DNA of 64,000 nucleotides from Nocardia asteroides (GCF_021183625.1 NZ_CP089214.1:5394001-5458000), one strand, 5' to 3'; shown: positions 26,625 to 35,176, numbered from the stretch's first letter. The notes: generated by a model from the letters alone, not told the origin. Made by a program: numbers and translations.

Positions 26625-27844
26625 GGTCCAGCAGTATGCCGCAGCCGGGCGGCGCGCAGCGTGAGGTAGTCGCGCTCGGGTGTGCTCGTGGTCGCCGCCG
26701 CGGCCGCGTCGTAGTGCGCGACGGCGGCCGCGGTGTCACCGGCGATCTCGCGCAGGTGCCCGCGCACCGCGTCCAGCCGGTGGCTGCTGGCGAAGGCCGC
26801 CGCCAGCCCATCGGTCGCCGCCAGCCCGGCGGCCGGGCCGTGCACCATGGCCACCGCGACCGCGCGGTTCAGCGTGACCACCGGGCTCGGCGCCACCCGC
26901 TCCAGCACGGTGTAGAGCGCGAGGATCCCCGCCCAGTCGGTCTCCTCGACCCGCAGCGCCTGCGCGTGCAGCGCCGCCACGGCCGCCTGGATCCGGTACG
27001 GCCCGCCCAGCCCGGCGCCGATCGCCGCGGTCGCCAGCCGGACGCCCTCGCCGATCATGGCGCGATCCCAGCGCCCGCGGTCCTGCTCGGTGAGCGGGAT
27101 CAGCTCGCCGTGCGGCCCGGTGCGCGCACCCCGCCTGGCATCGGTGAGCAGCAGCAGCGCGAGCAACCCGGTGACCTCGGGGTCGTCCGGCAGCAGCCGG
27201 TGCAGGGCGCGGGTCAGCCGGACCGCCTCGGCGGCCAGATCGGGGCGGTCCAGCTCGGCGCCCGCGCTGGCGGTGTGGCCCTCGGTGAAGATCACGTACA
27301 GCACCCGGAGCACCGGCTCCAGCCGCTCCCGCCGGGCCGCGGGGTCCGGCCGGACGAACGGCAGCCCGGCGAGCCGCTTCTTCGCGCGCGAGATGCGCTG
27401 CGCCATCGTCGCCTCCGGCACCAGGAAGGCGGCGGCGATCGCCCTGGTCTCCAGGCCGCCGACGGCGCGCAGGGTGAGCGCGACGGCCGCCGCCTCCGGC
27501 AGCGCCGGGTGGCAGCAGAGCACGTACATGGCGAGGGTGTCGTCGCGGGCGGGCACCTCGGCGTCGGTGACCTCCCGGTCGAAGACGGCCTCCTCGCGCC
27601 TGCGCCTGGCGACCTCGGCGCGCACGGCATCCACCAGCCGCCGCTGGGCGACCTGGAGCAGCCAGCCGCGCGGATTGTCCGGCAGCCCCTCGTCCGGCCA
27701 CTGGGTCGCGGCGGCGATCAGCGCCTCCTGCACCGCGTCCTCGGCGGCGCCGAAATCGCCGGATCGCCGGGCGAGCACCCCGAGCACCTGCGGGGCGAGC
27801 TCGCGCAGCAGCAGTTCGAGCTCGGGCGGCTGCCCCGCCCTCAC
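26621..27844 (-). CDS. ECF sigma factor with TPR-like C-terminal extension (ECF42 type)
   Basis: A 407-residue protein. Sigma region 2 lies near residues 10-80 (AEDAVQEALIAAATQWP, NPRGWLLQVAQRRLVD) and region 4 near 120-180 (TRAIAAAFLVPEATMAQRISRAKKRL). The remaining 220 residues are a helical, TPR-like extension ending in alanine-rich repeats. This build, and the overlapping upstream DGPF gene, are typical of group ECF42, which lacks a classical anti-sigma factor and relies on the extension. GTG 27844 overlaps the DGPF stop (GTGA). It probably transcribes its own operon. Confidence 0.9.
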   Translation of the reverse strand: MRAGQPPELELLLRELAPQVLGVLARRSGDFGAAEDAVQEALIAAATQWPDEGLPDNPRGWLLQVAQRRLVDAVRAEVARRRREEAVFDREVTDAEVPARDDTLAMYVLCCHPALPEAAAVALTLRAVGGLETRAIAAAFLVPEATMAQRISRAKKRLAGLPFVRPDPAARRERLEPVLRVLYVIFTEGHTASAGAELDRPDLAAEAVRLTRALHRLLPDDPEVTGLLALLLLTDARRGARTGPHGELIPLTEQDRGRWDRAMIGEGVRLATAAIGAGLGGPYRIQAAVAALHAQALRVEETDWAGILALYTVLERVAPSPVVTLNRAVAVAMVHGPAAGLAATDGLAAAFASSHRLDAVRGHLREIAGDTAAAVAHYDAAAAATTSTPERDYLTLRAARLRHTAGP

Positions 27845-28233
27845 TGCCCGGCGGACATCACGGCGCGCACCTCGATGAACTCGCCGATCGGCGCACCGCC
27901 CGGCCCCGGCGCGGCCGACATCAGCGCGGCGATCTCCACCGCGCGCTCCCGGCTCGCCACGTCGACCACCAGGTACCCGGCCAGGAATTCCTTCGTCTCC
28001 GGAAACGGCCCGTCGGTGACCACCGGCGCGGTGCGCCCGTCCGAGTGCACCACCAGCGCCTGCTCCGGCCCGGCCAGCCCCTGCGCGTCGACCAGCTCGC
28101 CCGTGGCGGCCAGCTGCGCGCCGAGCGTGCGCTGGAAGTCGATGTGCGCGGCGATGTCCGCCGGGTCCCACCCGGACAGCGCGGTGCCGCAGTAGGCGGC
28201 GGGGGAGTGCGATTTCAACAGCATGTACTTCAC
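27841..28233 (-). CDS. DGPF-domain (YCII-related) protein
   Basis: A 130-residue small protein carrying the hallmark VTDGPFPETKEF and starting MKYMLLKSHSP. DGPF proteins are the usual targets and partners of ECF42 sigma factors; their biochemical role is not settled. GTG 28233 follows GAGGAG. It is first in the operon DGPF-sigma-NUDIX, whose members overlap by four bases or fewer. Confidence 0.9.
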   Translation of the reverse strand: MKYMLLKSHSPAAYCGTALSGWDPADIAAHIDFQRTLGAQLAATGELVDAQGLAGPEQALVVHSDGRTAPVVTDGPFPETKEFLAGYLVVDVASRERAVEIAALMSAAPGPGGAPIGEFIEVRAVMSAGQ

Positions 28234-28279
28234 GGTTCGCTCCTCGGTGCGGGCGCCCGGCGGGCGCGCTCACAGCATG

Positions 28280-28306
28280 GTCGGAGCCGATCGCGCCCGC
28301 TCGACA
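28280..28306 (-). promoter_or_regulatory. ECF42-type promoter (TGTCGA-N17-CGAC)
   Basis: On the minus strand TGTCGA (28301-28306) and CGAC (28280-28283) are 17 bases apart, about 47 bases before the DGPF start. This matches the ECF42 consensus as I recall it (TGTCGA in the -35, CGA/TC in the -10), so the sigma factor is likely autoregulated. Confidence 0.65.
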
Positions 28307-28315
28307 CGGTTCGGG

Positions 28316-29551
28316 TCACAGCTCGGCGGCGGTGTCGGCCAGCCGCTCCGGATCGACCGGCTCGCCCGCGGCGACGAGCTCGCGGATCCGGTCGGTGACG
28401 TCCCAGACGTTGACGTTCATCCCGGCCAGCACCCGGTTCTCGCCGTCCAGCCAGAAGGCGACGAACTCCCTGGCCCGGGTGTCCCCGCGGACCACGACCC
28501 GCTCGGCGGCGCCGCGCGCGACGTAGCCGGTGTACTCCATGCCGAGGTCGTACTGGTCGGTGAAGAAGTACGGGATCCGATCGTAGCTCGCCTCCCGGCC
28601 GAGCATGGTCTTCGCCGCGACCCCGGGCTGGTTCAGCGCGGTCGCCCAGTGTTCCACCCGGATCCGGCCGCCGAGCACGGGGTGCTGCTGCTCGGCGATA
28701 TCGCCGACCGCGACGATGTCCGGGTCGCTGGTGCTCAGGTGCTCGTCGACCAGGACGCCCCCGTCGGTGTCGAGCCCGGCCGCCTCGGCCAGCCCGATCT
28801 CCGGGACGGCGCCGACCGCGATCAGCACGGCATCGGCCTCGATCTCCGTGCCGTCGTCGAGCCGCAGCCCGGTCGCGACGGTGATCGCGCCTGCGTCCCG
28901 GGTGGTGATCTCCGCGACGCCGGTGTTCAGCCGCAGGTCGACGTCGTGCTCGCGGTGCAGTTCGGCGAAGACCGCCCCCATCTCCGGGCCGAGCACGCCG
29001 AGCAGCGGCTGCTCCGCGTTCTCCACGACGGTCACCGCGACGCCCGCGTTGCGCGCCGCCGCCGCCACCTCCAGCCCGATCCAGCCCGCGCCGATCACCG
29101 CGAGCCGCCGGGTGCCGCCGGCGAAGAGCTCGCGCAGCGTGTCGGAGTCGTCGATGGTGCGCAGCGTGTAGACGTTCGGGGCGTCCGCGCCCGGCAGGTC
29201 GAGGGTGCGCGGGCGGGAGCCGGTGGCCAGCGCGAGCTTGTCGTAGGCGAGCGTGGACCCGTCCGGCAGCGTGACGGTGTGCGCGGCCGGGTCGATCGCG
29301 CGCACCTCGGTGCCGAGCAGCAGCTCGACCCGGTGGTCGCGGTACCAGGCCTCCGGCGCGACGGTGAACTCGGCGAACGGCTTGTCGCCCGCCAGGTGTT
29401 CCTTGGAGAGCGGCGGGCGCTCGTAGGGCAGCTGCTCCTCCGCCCCGATCACCGTGATCAGGCCGTCGAAATCGTTGTCCCGCAGCGCCTTCGCCACACC
29501 CGCACCGCCGAGACCTGCGCCGACGACGATGAAACGACGATCCGAGGTCAT
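28316..29551 (-). CDS. FAD/NAD(P)-dependent reductase, rubredoxin/ferredoxin reductase type
   Basis: A 411-residue two-dinucleotide-domain flavoprotein: FAD motif IVVGAGLGGAGVAKAL at the start, LPYERPPLSKE, NAD motif LAVIGAGWIGLEVAAAAR near residue 150, and VAVGDIAEQ near 275. It resembles ferredoxin--NAD(+) reductases that feed cytochrome P450s or ring dioxygenases. ATG 29551 follows GAGGAG. Neither a ferredoxin nor a P450 is adjacent, so its partner is unknown. Confidence 0.9.
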   Translation of the reverse strand: MTSDRRFIVVGAGLGGAGVAKALRDNDFDGLITVIGAEEQLPYERPPLSKEHLAGDKPFAEFTVAPEAWYRDHRVELLLGTEVRAIDPAAHTVTLPDGSTLAYDKLALATGSRPRTLDLPGADAPNVYTLRTIDDSDTLRELFAGGTRRLAVIGAGWIGLEVAAAARNAGVAVTVVENAEQPLLGVLGPEMGAVFAELHREHDVDLRLNTGVAEITTRDAGAITVATGLRLDDGTEIEADAVLIAVGAVPEIGLAEAAGLDTDGGVLVDEHLSTSDPDIVAVGDIAEQQHPVLGGRIRVEHWATALNQPGVAAKTMLGREASYDRIPYFFTDQYDLGMEYTGYVARGAAERVVVRGDTRAREFVAFWLDGENRVLAGMNVNVWDVTDRIRELVAAGEPVDPERLADTAAEL

Positions 29552-29727
29552 GACGGACTCCTCACGGTGGAAGGGCCTGGCGGCGACCCCGCCCACCCTA
29601 GTGCCGGTCGCCGCGCGCGAGCCGGGGAATCGCGGCGCGGTTCGGGAACGATTCGCCACCCGGGGTGGTTGCTGCTGGAGAGGGTGGCGCGCGCCACCGC
29701 GACCGAAGCTGTGGAAGGACTCCGACC

Positions 29728-30357
29728 GTGAGCAAGGATGTTGCCGACTTCTGGTTCGACCCGCTGTGCCCGTGGTGCTGGATCACCTCGCGCTGGATCC
29801 TCGAGGTGGAGCAGGTGCGCGATATCGACGCCCGCTTCCACGTCATGAGCCTCGCGGTGCTCAACGAGGGCAAGGACCTGCCCGAGGAGTACCGCGAGAT
29901 GATGAAGAGCGCGTGGGGGCCGGTCCGGGTGGCGATCGCCGCCGCGCAGAAGCACGGCGACGAGATCCTGCCCGACCTCTACACCGCGCTCGGCTCCCGC
30001 ATCCACAACCGCAAGGACGAGTACGAGCGCGAGACCCGCGAGGAGTCGCTGGCCGCCGTGATCGCCGACTCGCTCGCCGAGCTGGGGTTGCCCGCCGAGC
30101 TCGCCGAGGCGGCCGGGAGCACCGAGTACGACGAGGCGCTGCGCGCCAGCCACCACGCGGGCATGGACAAGGTCGGTGACGACGTCGGCACGCCGACCAT
30201 CCACATCAACGGCGTCGCCTTCTTCGGCCCGGTGCTCTCCCGCATCCCGCGCGGCGAGGACGCGGGCAAGGTCTGGGACGGCGCCGTCGCGCTCGCCTCC
30301 TACCCGCACTTCTTCGAGCTCAAGCGGAGCAGGCACGAGGGGCCCGAGTTCGACTGA
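29728..30357 (+). CDS. Mycothiol-dependent DsbA-family oxidoreductase
   Basis: A 209-residue cytosolic thioredoxin-fold protein with the active site DPLCPWCW at residues 11-18 and a cis-proline loop GTPTIH. It matches M. tuberculosis Rv2466c, a mycothiol-dependent reductase (mycoredoxin-2) induced by oxidative stress. Start GTG 29728 follows GGAAGGA. Location between pepN and rpiB is conserved apart from inserted genes. Confidence 0.92.
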   Translation: MSKDVADFWFDPLCPWCWITSRWILEVEQVRDIDARFHVMSLAVLNEGKDLPEEYREMMKSAWGPVRVAIAAAQKHGDEILPDLYTALGSRIHNRKDEYERETREESLAAVIADSLAELGLPAELAEAAGSTEYDEALRASHHAGMDKVGDDVGTPTIHINGVAFFGPVLSRIPRGEDAGKVWDGAVALASYPHFFELKRSRHEGPEFD

Positions 30358-30409
30358 GCGGCGGGTTCCGGTTCGCCGGGGCCGCGGGGTGCGGCCCGTG
30401 GAGCCGCAG

Positions 30410-31696
30410 TCAGTCGTGCGGACCCGCGCCGCCGGGGCCGGTGTTTCCCGTCGTGCCGGAGCCGGGCGGACCCGCGCCGTCCGGGCCGGTGTTCCCCGGC
30501 GTGCCGGGATCGGCTGATCCGCCGTCGCCGACGCTGCCGGGAGCCGCGGGCGCGCCGGGGCGCCACTGCGCCGTCGCGCCGAAATCCCCGTACCCCGCAC
30601 CGGAGGGCGGCGTTCCGCCCTGGCCCCACGGCGGCACGGCGCTCCACGACGGTCCCGTTGCGTACGGGTTTCCGTACGGGCTCGCGCCCCCGTAGGGGGT
30701 CCCCGGCCCCCGGCCATACGGCTGAGCCCCGGTGCTGTACTGCCCGGCTCCCGTCTCATACGGCGCCCCCGCTCCGTAGGGCGCGTCCCCCTTGCCCAGC
30801 GGCACCGCACCGTACGGCGGCGGATACGGCCCCGCCCCGTACGGCGGCTGCACCGGCGCCGCCGGCCACCAGAACAACTTCCCGTGCCTGCTCCGATCCC
30901 GCAGCGCCCACATCCGCCAGGTCAGCACCGGGTGCGAGGAGAGCGCGTTCACCAGCCAGATGAAGAACGCCCGCTCCGAGGCGGCTCGATCCGCCATCTC
31001 GTCGAACCGCACCGACGAGTTCAGGTACTTGCCCGCGCCGAGCGTGCCCATCGCCCCCGCCGCCCCGGTGTGCCGGTTGCAGTACCCGTGGTTGTCCGCG
31101 GTGTACTCCTGCGCGCGGATCAGCGCGGAGCCGAGCAGCGGCAGGAACGGCGCGAGGAACATGCCGAGCTGCCGCCAGTAGGAGACGTGCCCGGCCGCGA
31201 TGTGCCCGACCTCGTGCCCGATGATGAACGCCAGCCCGTCCGGCTCCCGCGCCGCGCCGCCGATCTCGAACAGATCGCTGTACACCACCACGTACCGCCG
31301 GAACCCGTGCCCGGAGGCGAAGGCGTTGATCTGCCCGTTGCCGAGCAGCACGTACGCCTCCGGCGCTTGTTTCATCCCGAACCGCGCCGCGGCCTCCTGC
31401 ACCAGGCGGTAGCCATCGGGGAACTGGGTCGGCGACATCTTGACCGCGCCGACCCGCTGCGACGCGTAGTTCACGCCGCGCCCGAACCACACCACGATCG
31501 GCGCCCCGGCGATCAGCAGCACGTACTGGTTGACGCTGCCCGCCACCAGCACGGCGAGCGCGATCAGATACCCGATGACGGTCACCACGATCACCACCAC
31601 CAGCAGCGGGATCTCCCAGGTGTGCCTGGCGGGCAGGCCGAAGGGCGAGAGCCCGCGCGGCGCGGGCGCTGACGGCGGCGGATGGTACGGCTGCAT
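30410..31696 (-). CDS. M48-family membrane zinc metalloprotease with Pro/Gly/Tyr-rich tail
   Basis: A 428-residue protein. Two transmembrane helices (about residues 28-75) precede a peptidase M48 domain with the zinc motif HEVGH (in IIGHEVGHIAAGH) and a glutamate ligand in RAQEYTADNHG. From about residue 285 the protein becomes a disordered tail rich in PYGAG, PYG and PGNTGP repeats. It probably degrades membrane or stress-damaged proteins, like HtpX. The M48 domain and tail combination is unusual. TAGAGT seven bases before the ATG suggests a leaderless mRNA. Confidence 0.88.
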   Translation of the reverse strand: MQPYHPPPSAPAPRGLSPFGLPARHTWEIPLLVVVIVVTVIGYLIALAVLVAGSVNQYVLLIAGAPIVVWFGRGVNYASQRVGAVKMSPTQFPDGYRLVQEAAARFGMKQAPEAYVLLGNGQINAFASGHGFRRYVVVYSDLFEIGGAAREPDGLAFIIGHEVGHIAAGHVSYWRQLGMFLAPFLPLLGSALIRAQEYTADNHGYCNRHTGAAGAMGTLGAGKYLNSSVRFDEMADRAASERAFFIWLVNALSSHPVLTWRMWALRDRSRHGKLFWWPAAPVQPPYGAGPYPPPYGAVPLGKGDAPYGAGAPYETGAGQYSTGAQPYGRGPGTPYGGASPYGNPYATGPSWSAVPPWGQGGTPPSGAGYGDFGATAQWRPGAPAAPGSVGDGGSADPGTPGNTGPDGAGPPGSGTTGNTGPGGAGPHD

Positions 31697-31703
31697 GCGA
31701 AGA

Positions 31704-31709
31704 ACTCTA
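31704..31709 (-). promoter_or_regulatory. -10 box TAGAGT of the leaderless M48 gene
   Basis: On the minus strand, TAGAGT, seven bases, then ATG 31696. It is back-to-back with the rpiB promoter in a 75-bp gap. Confidence 0.5.
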
Positions 31710-31758
31710 GGCAGGAACGGCCCGACCCGCCCCCGTGCGGCCGCGGAAACGCGCCTGA

Positions 31759-31764
31759 CACAAT
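31759..31764 (+). promoter_or_regulatory. -10 box CACAAT of leaderless rpiB
   Basis: CACAAT, seven bases, then ATG 31772; no ribosome site. Confidence 0.45.
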
Positions 31765-31771
31765 CGCTGCC

Positions 31772-32245
31772 ATGCGCGTATACCTGGGTGCCGACCATGC
31801 CGGCTTCGAGCTGAAGAACACCGTGAAGGCCCACCTCGAGCAGGCGGGGCACGACGTCGTCGACTGCGGCGCCCTGGAGTACGACGCGCTCGACGACTAC
31901 CCCGCGTTCTGCATCGAGGCGGCGCGGCGCACCGTGGCCGATCCGGGCAGCCTCGGCCTGGTCTTCGGCGGCAGCGGCAACGGCGAGCAGATCGCCGCGA
32001 ACAAGGTGCCCGGCGCCCGCTGCGCCCTCGGTTGGAGCGTCGAGACCGCGCAGCTCGCCCGCCAGCACAACAACGCCCAGCTCATCGGCATCGGCGGCCG
32101 CATGCACTCGGCGGAGGAGGCGCTGGCCATCGTGGACGCCTTCGTCAGCACCCCGTGGTCGGACGAGGAGCGGCACCAGCGCCGGATCGACATCCTGGCC
32201 GAGTACGAGAAGACCGGCGTTCCGCCGGCGCTGCCCGCCTCCTGA
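31772..32245 (+). CDS. rpiB: Ribose-5-phosphate isomerase B
   Basis: A 157-residue enzyme interconverting ribose-5-phosphate and ribulose-5-phosphate in the pentose phosphate pathway. The N-terminus MRVYLGADHAGFELK and the loop FGGSGNGEQIAANK are diagnostic; the loop has Ser where enteric RpiB has the catalytic Cys, as in the mycobacterial enzyme, which uses a Glu base (Glu in GNGEQ). It matches Rv2465c. The nei gene begins four bases after its stop. Confidence 0.95.
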   Translation: MRVYLGADHAGFELKNTVKAHLEQAGHDVVDCGALEYDALDDYPAFCIEAARRTVADPGSLGLVFGGSGNGEQIAANKVPGARCALGWSVETAQLARQHNNAQLIGIGGRMHSAEEALAIVDAFVSTPWSDEERHQRRIDILAEYEKTGVPPALPAS

Positions 32246-32249
32246 CCCC

Positions 32250-33050
32250 GTGCCGGAGGGCCACACCCTGCACCGGCTCGCGAAGCTGCACCGGACGCGC
32301 TATGCCGGTGCGCCGGTGCGGGTCCGGAGCCCGCAGGGCCGCTTCGCCGCCGGTGCGGCGCTGGTCGACGGCCAGGTGCTGACCCGCGCCGAGGCGTACG
32401 GCAAGCACCTGCTGCACCACTACGAGTCCGGCCTCGCCGTGCACGTGCACCTGGGGCTGTACGGCGTCTTCACCGAGGTGCCGCTGCCGATGGGCGAGCC
32501 GACCGGCCAGGTGCGGATGCGCATGGTCGGCGCCGCCGGGTTCGGCACCGACCTGCGCGGCCCGACCGCCTGCGAGGTACTGAACCGGGCCGAGGTCGCC
32601 GCGCTCGCCGACCGGCTCGGCCCCGACCCACTGCGCCGCGGCGCCGACCCGGCCCGCGCGCTGGACCGAATCCACCGCTCGCGCAGGCCGATCGGCGCGC
32701 TGCTGATGGATCAGAGGGTGGTCGCCGGGATCGGCAACATCTACCGCGCGGAGCTGCTCTTCCGGCACGGCGTCTCGCCCTTCCGCCCCGGCGCCGAGCT
32801 GGGCGCGCAGGAGTGGGCGGCCATGTGGACGGATCTGGTCGCGCTCATGCGGGTCGGGGTGCGAGTCGGCAAGATCGTCGTCATCCGCCCCGGGGACGAC
32901 CACGGCGCCCCCGCCTACGGCCCGAACCGGCCGCGCACCTACGTCTACCGCAGGCAGGGCGAGCCCTGCCGGATCTGCGCGACCCCCATCGCGCACGCCG
33001 TGCTCGAGGCGCGAAATCTGTTCTGGTGCCCCGGATGCCAGCCCGGCTAG
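32250..33050 (+). CDS. nei: Fpg/Nei-family DNA glycosylase (Nei1)
   Basis: A 266-residue bifunctional glycosylase/AP lyase. Start PEGHT supplies the N-terminal proline nucleophile and Glu3; AYGKHL holds the conserved lysine; a H2TH region (MDQRVVAGIGNIYRAELLF) and a C-terminal zinc finger (CRIC then CPGC) follow. It removes oxidised pyrimidines. It matches Rv2464c. Its TAG shares the palindrome CTAG with the stop of the convergent GGDEF gene. Confidence 0.93.
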   Translation: MPEGHTLHRLAKLHRTRYAGAPVRVRSPQGRFAAGAALVDGQVLTRAEAYGKHLLHHYESGLAVHVHLGLYGVFTEVPLPMGEPTGQVRMRMVGAAGFGTDLRGPTACEVLNRAEVAALADRLGPDPLRRGADPARALDRIHRSRRPIGALLMDQRVVAGIGNIYRAELLFRHGVSPFRPGAELGAQEWAAMWTDLVALMRVGVRVGKIVVIRPGDDHGAPAYGPNRPRTYVYRRQGEPCRICATPIAHAVLEARNLFWCPGCQPG

Positions 33051-34000
33051 CCGGCGACGGCGGTGCCGAGGTCGTTGCCGCCGGCATCCGCAGGGGCGTA
33101 GCGCCGCCCGCCCGCGGTCTTCGCCGAGTACATGGCGCCGTCCGCGCGGCTCAGCAGCTCGGTGAAGTCGCACGGGGTGCCCGGCAGGTTGTAGGCGGTG
33201 CCGACGCTCGCCGAGACCGGAACCGGGCCTGCGCTGGACCACACCGGTTCGCGCAGCGCGCCGACGATCACGGTCGCGAGCTCGGTGAGCGCGGACGGCG
33301 TGACGCTGCCGGCCAGCACGAATTCGTCGCCGCCGTACCGGCAGATGATCATCTCCGGGGTGCTCACCTCGCGCAGCCTGCGGGAGAGCGCGACCAGGAC
33401 CTCGTCACCCACCGCGTGGCCGTAGCCGTCGTTGATCTGCTTGAAGCGGTCCAGGTCGACGACGAGCACACCGATGCCCTTGCTGCGGTCGGCCGCGATG
33501 GCGCGGACCCGGTCCAATAGCAAAGTGCGATTGGCGAGATCGGTCAATGCGTCGTGCGTCGCCTCGTGCCGCAGCCGGTGCTGCAGCGCGGCGATCTCGC
33601 GCATCCGATGCGACGTCTTGGCTTCTTGCTTCTCCTTCTCCTGGGCGAGCGCGCGTTCCTGCAGCGTCGCCGCATAGCTGTCGATGGCCTGGCTGGCAAC
33701 CAGCGGCCAGCGCGTCGCGACCAGGGAACCCGGTGTGCCCGACGGGAAGCCGAGCAGCCAGCGGGTGGCCTGGGCGAGCATGCGCGTGCGTTCGAAGGGC
33801 TCCTCGGCCAGGATGGCGCCGAGCCTGCGCGCCTCCCGCACCGGGAACGGCTCCGACCCGGCCAGGTACAGCAGCCGCTGGATGATCTCGGTCAGCTTCG
33901 GTTCGACCTGGCGCACGGTCGTGCTCGACCCCGGCTCGGCGCAGATCGCCTGCGCCCATGCCCTGGCCATGACGGCGACCGGTGGCTCGAAGGTCGACAT
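33047..34000 (-). CDS. Diguanylate cyclase (GGDEF protein)
   Basis: A roughly 317-residue cytoplasmic protein. Residues 1-125 form an unrecognised helical sensory region ending in a coiled coil (ERALAQEKEKQEAK); a GGDEF domain follows with intact catalytic RYGGDEF. No RxxD inhibitory site precedes it, so product feedback at the I-site is unlikely. It makes cyclic di-GMP. ATG 34000 or GTG 34009 may be the start. No EAL domain is present. Confidence 0.9.
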   Translation of the reverse strand: MSTFEPPVAVMARAWAQAICAEPGSSTTVRQVEPKLTEIIQRLLYLAGSEPFPVREARRLGAILAEEPFERTRMLAQATRWLLGFPSGTPGSLVATRWPLVASQAIDSYAATLQERALAQEKEKQEAKTSHRMREIAALQHRLRHEATHDALTDLANRTLLLDRVRAIAADRSKGIGVLVVDLDRFKQINDGYGHAVGDEVLVALSRRLREVSTPEMIICRYGGDEFVLAGSVTPSALTELATVIVGALREPVWSSAGPVPVSASVGTAYNLPGTPCDFTELLSRADGAMYSAKTAGGRRYAPADAGGNDLGTAVAG

Positions 34001-34087
34001 CGAGATCACCGGCGATGGGTGACGTGGAAGCCCGTGCCACAGGTACCTGCGTCACCCCGATAGAGCCCACTGCTATGCGGTCGGGTC

Positions 34088-34101
34088 CACCGAGTTCGGT
34101 G
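34088..34101. promoter_or_regulatory. Dyad CACCGA-N2-TCGGTG upstream of the GGDEF gene
   Basis: A perfect 6-bp inverted repeat about 90 bases before the GGDEF start, downstream of its likely -10. It may be an operator or a leader hairpin. Confidence 0.3.
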
Positions 34102-34146
34102 CACGCTCACCGCCCCCTTTCCAGATACCCCCGTCCGGCAAAAAGG

Positions 34147-34152
34147 ATCCTA
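34147..34152 (-). promoter_or_regulatory. -10 box TAGGAT, likely GGDEF gene promoter
   Basis: TAGGAT on the minus strand would start a transcript near 34139, giving a leader of roughly 130-140 bases before the GGDEF gene. The -35 (TTTTTC) is poor. Confidence 0.3.
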
Positions 34153-34181
34153 GCAAGCCACTCGGCACCGAAAAACGCCAC

Positions 34182-34196
34182 TTGACAATGGTTGTC
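34182..34196. promoter_or_regulatory. Dyad GACAA-TGG-TTGTC, Zur/Fur-like spacing
   Basis: A perfect 5-bp inverted repeat with a 3-base centre (34184-34196), overlapping TTGACA at 34182. The form approaches the 7-1-7 TGAxAATnATTxTCA box of actinobacterial Zur. No typical zinc gene is adjacent, so the assignment is weak. Confidence 0.3.
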
Positions 34197-34624
34197 GGGG
34201 TTCACGGCACCGCGTAATGGCGATGGGGAGAGTATGACACCGCCGTGACCTCCGCGTGACATAAGAGCCTATTGTTCGCTGCTCGATCGCGGCCGGCGGT
34301 TCGCGCTTCCTCACCCGGCGGAGCGCGCCCCGCCGCCCCCGGGTGTGCGGAGTGCGCCACCGCCATCGACCGCACGGGGTGCGCGCGCCGGGCTCCGCCC
34401 CCGGCGACGTGCGCGGAACTCCCCATGCTTCCCCTGCCGATCACGCTCCGACGATGCTGGCCGACCCGCTCCGGCGCCGCCGGATCGGGTCGTGCCTCCA
34501 TGTTTGCTCGCATTGCCCGAAACCGCCTCGATTTCCGGGAACATACTGCTGTTTATTTTTCGGAGCCCGCCCGATGCCCGCCCGCCCGTCAACCCCCCTG
34601 ACGCGGCTGCCGCCGCACCCGTGA

Positions 34625-34655
34625 TTGGCGCAAGCGGTCCGCCGTTCGGTACAGT
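34625..34655 (+). promoter_or_regulatory. Promoter of the tRNA-Gly/tRNA-Pro pair
   Basis: TTGGCG (34625-34630) and TACAGT (34650-34655), 19 bases apart, about 47 bases before tRNA-Gly. Confidence 0.4.
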
Positions 34656-34701
34656 CGGCTCGCACACGACATCGTGGCGATCCCATTGATGTCGTATGCC
34701 T

Positions 34702-34775
<74 letters not shown>

Positions 34776-34807
34776 CGGACGGACCCCTCGGCGCCCGCCC
34801 GAGGTCA

Positions 34808-34884
<77 letters not shown>

Positions 34885-34978
34885 TCATTGGCGCAGTTCT
34901 GTCCTGGTCAGGCATGGCCATCCCTGGCTGAGGGAGGTCGGTAGCGATCGGTGGCACGCGCTCTTCCTCCGAACCTTC

Positions 34979-35176
34979 TCAATCCCAGAGTTCGGCGCAC
35001 GGCAGTGGCGGTAGGTCGGCTCGCAAATCGTCGTCCACGGTAATGACCAAATCCTGGCAACTTCGCCTCAGCTGGGCAGCGACATCGGAGATTTGTTCGG
35101 CATCGGCCGCGTAGTTCAGCTCGAGGGGGCCGAACTCGACGCGGATGTGGCGGTGTCGTGGGGCGGTGTCGCCCAT
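34979..35176 (-). CDS. Small hypothetical protein
   Basis: A 65-residue protein beginning MGDTAPRHRHIRVEFG and ending with an acidic DLRADLPPLPCAELWD. ATG 35176 is preferred because AAGGAA lies six bases upstream. I do not recognise it. It is divergent from the XRE gene and sits in a patch with lower GC and looser codon use than its surroundings, suggesting transfer. Confidence 0.55.
   Translation of the reverse strand: MGDTAPRHRHIRVEFGPLELNYAADAEQISDVAAQLRRSCQDLVITVDDDLRADLPPLPCAELWD

Larger units (their letters stand above)
34010..34701. other. 0.7-kb region without a convincing gene
   Basis: It separates the GGDEF gene from tRNA-Gly. Short frames exist in several directions but none has a recognisable protein or ribosome site. 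Part of it is less GC-rich (34130-34280 and 34540-34560). It holds the probable GGDEF promoter, two dyads and the tRNA promoter, and could hide a small RNA; no known riboswitch pattern was recognised. Confidence 0.5.

Noticed and set aside
34010..34180. Cyclic di-GMP riboswitch upstream of the GGDEF gene
   Set aside because: The conserved GEMM core and receptor helices could not be found on the transcribed strand.
34202..34601. Short frames on both strands in the gap before tRNA-Gly
   Set aside because: No ribosome site, no leaderless -10 spacing and Arg/Ala/Pro-rich products typical of non-coding GC-rich DNA.
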